Shown here one piece after another: positions 63,270 through 64,000 of a stretch of DNA of 64,000 nucleotides; the stretch's first letter is position 1, and every line of letters starts with the position of its first letter. This stretch comes from Nocardioides sp. PD653-B2 (GTDB taxonomy: Bacteria > Actinomycetota > Actinomycetes > Propionibacteriales > Nocardioidaceae). The position numbers and the translations under genes are program-made. The notes beneath the pieces were generated by a model. That model searched no databases and was not told where the DNA came from. It was given only the letters and a program-made list of their open reading frames with translations. The stretch lies in the NCBI RefSeq assembly GCF_002117935.1, contig NZ_BDJE01000036.1:62001-126000 (forward strand), given 5' to 3'.

Positions 63270-63917
63270 TCAGTAGAACCCGGACGACTCGGAGTGCGCC
63301 CAGGCGGCGCAGGGGCTGCCGTAGCGGTCCTGGATGTAGCCGAGGCCCCAGGTGATCTGGGTGACCGGGTTGGTGGCCCAGTCGGCGCCGGCGGAGGCCA
63401 TCTTGGAGCCGGGCAGCGCCTGCGGGATGCCGTAGGCGGAGGACGACGGGTTGTCGGCGCTGGGGTTCCAGCCACTCTCCCGCGTCCACAGCGAGTCGAG
63501 GCAGCCGAACTGGTCGGCGGAGAAGCCGAACCGCGGGAGCAGGGCCCGGGCGATCTCGCGCGGGTCGCCCTGGGCGATGTCGACGGTGTGGGTCGCGGCC
63601 GGCCCGTCGGAGACCGACAGTGCGGCCTTCTTCGCCGGGTCGGCGGCGGCGCGCCGGTCGAAGGACCGCGACACCGCGGGCTCACGCTCGGCGATCCGGT
63701 CGCTGGTGACCGGCGACGTGACGGTGGCCCCCAGGTCCTCGGCGGCGTTGCTGACGCTCGCCGGAGAGCTCAGCAGGCCACCGGAGATCGCGACACCCGT
63801 CGCGGCGACGGCCACCGACGACATGACCACGGTGTTCCGCAACGCCTTCTTCGGCGCTGCGGTGATCGAGGTCGGTGCAGCACGGTGCTTGGGGACGTAG
63901 TTGGCGTGTTTCGACAA
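63270..63917 (-). CDS. Secreted transglycosylase-like (SLT/Rpf-type) protein
   Basis: A 215-aa exported protein. The basic N-terminus and a hydrophobic segment (VVMSSVAVAATGVAISGGLL, about 29-48) form a signal peptide or anchor. The C-terminal 90 residues are a lysozyme-like lytic transglycosylase domain: FGCLDSLWTRESGWNP has the catalytic Glu (TRESGW), with SSAYGIPQALPGSKM and the ending AWAHSESSGFY. Such domains cleave peptidoglycan. Only a TTG start (63915-63917) is visible. The upstream region runs off the window at 64000. Confidence 0.82.
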   Translation of the reverse strand: MSKHANYVPKHRAAPTSITAAPKKALRNTVVMSSVAVAATGVAISGGLLSSPASVSNAAEDLGATVTSPVTSDRIAEREPAVSRSFDRRAAADPAKKAALSVSDGPAATHTVDIAQGDPREIARALLPRFGFSADQFGCLDSLWTRESGWNPSADNPSSSAYGIPQALPGSKMASAGADWATNPVTQITWGLGYIQDRYGSPCAAWAHSESSGFY

Positions 63918-64000
63918 GGGCTCGCAGCTCGGGTAGACGACAGTGCAGGTCCTTCGGGGATCAGACGAGACTGGACGACGCCCGAGGTCGGCAGGTCACG

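Noticed and set aside
63918-64000. Cyclic di-AMP (ydaO-type) riboswitch upstream of the transglycosylase gene
   Set aside because: Such genes often carry one in actinobacteria, but only 83 nt are available and I cannot match the conserved ydaO core.

Overview
The window is high-GC chromosomal DNA from an actinobacterium. The combination of a complete mycofactocin locus, dense unidirectional operons with ATGA/GTGA stop-start overlaps, many GTG starts, many genes whose start lies 6-8 nt after a TANNNT hexamer (leaderless layout) and small GGTTTCGAG..CAACCACC palindromic repeats suggests Nocardioides or a close relative. The genus is an inference.

Layout. 1-8559: cell-envelope/glycolipid cluster (response regulator fragment, PAP2/inositolphosphotransferase-like enzyme, UPF0104 flippase-like protein, GT4 glycosyltransferase, PIG-L deacetylase, an unusual GtrA-glycosyltransferase fusion, polysaccharide deacetylase, GT39-like membrane transferase, small membrane protein). 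8577-11764: redox cluster with a large palindrome, a Ser/Thr-rich small membrane protein, ApbE flavin transferase, haem/ferric-reductase-like membrane protein, NuoF-like SLBB protein and a 3Fe-4S ferredoxin. 11758-19481: mycofactocin locus, with the NDMA-dependent alcohol dehydrogenase, mftF, a coupled SDR, mftE, mftD, mftC, mftB and the 38-residue precursor mftA on the minus strand and mftR divergent. 19635-23372: secreted DUF1254/DUF1214 protein, a small unknown, DUF5335 and a DUF1931 histone-fold protein.

23449-34818: an 11.35 kb segment bounded by exact 19-bp direct repeats, the right copy being the 3' end of ychF. It looks like a genomic island carrying a degraded HEPN-like gene, an EamA transporter, and a self-contained catabolic set (amidohydrolase, EthD protein, NCS1 permease with a 52-aa membrane partner, luciferase-like monooxygenase, double-Lrp regulator, aldehyde dehydrogenase, SnoaL protein, flavin reductase) followed by a tRNA-Glu remnant. 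No recombinase is visible. This is the best candidate in the window for an undescribed pathway: uptake and oxidative breakdown of an N-heterocycle or amide.

34800-53233: housekeeping and small operons (ychF, DksA/TraR protein, ArsR-MFS pair, beta-propeller protein, exonuclease III, rmuC, DUF6542, a YrdC/Sua5-type protein, ispH, xseAB, DUF4245, SLC13/ArsB-like permease, MerR-TOBE regulator with modABC, glpX, two alpha/beta hydrolases). 53421-58531: sugar-type ABC ATPase and a complete PotABCD-like importer. 58689-64000: class I fumarase, small unknowns, zf-TFIIB protein, spermidine-synthase-like protein coupled to class II fumC, and a secreted transglycosylase-like protein at the right edge.

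All product names come from reading translated sequence and motifs by eye; no database search was run.
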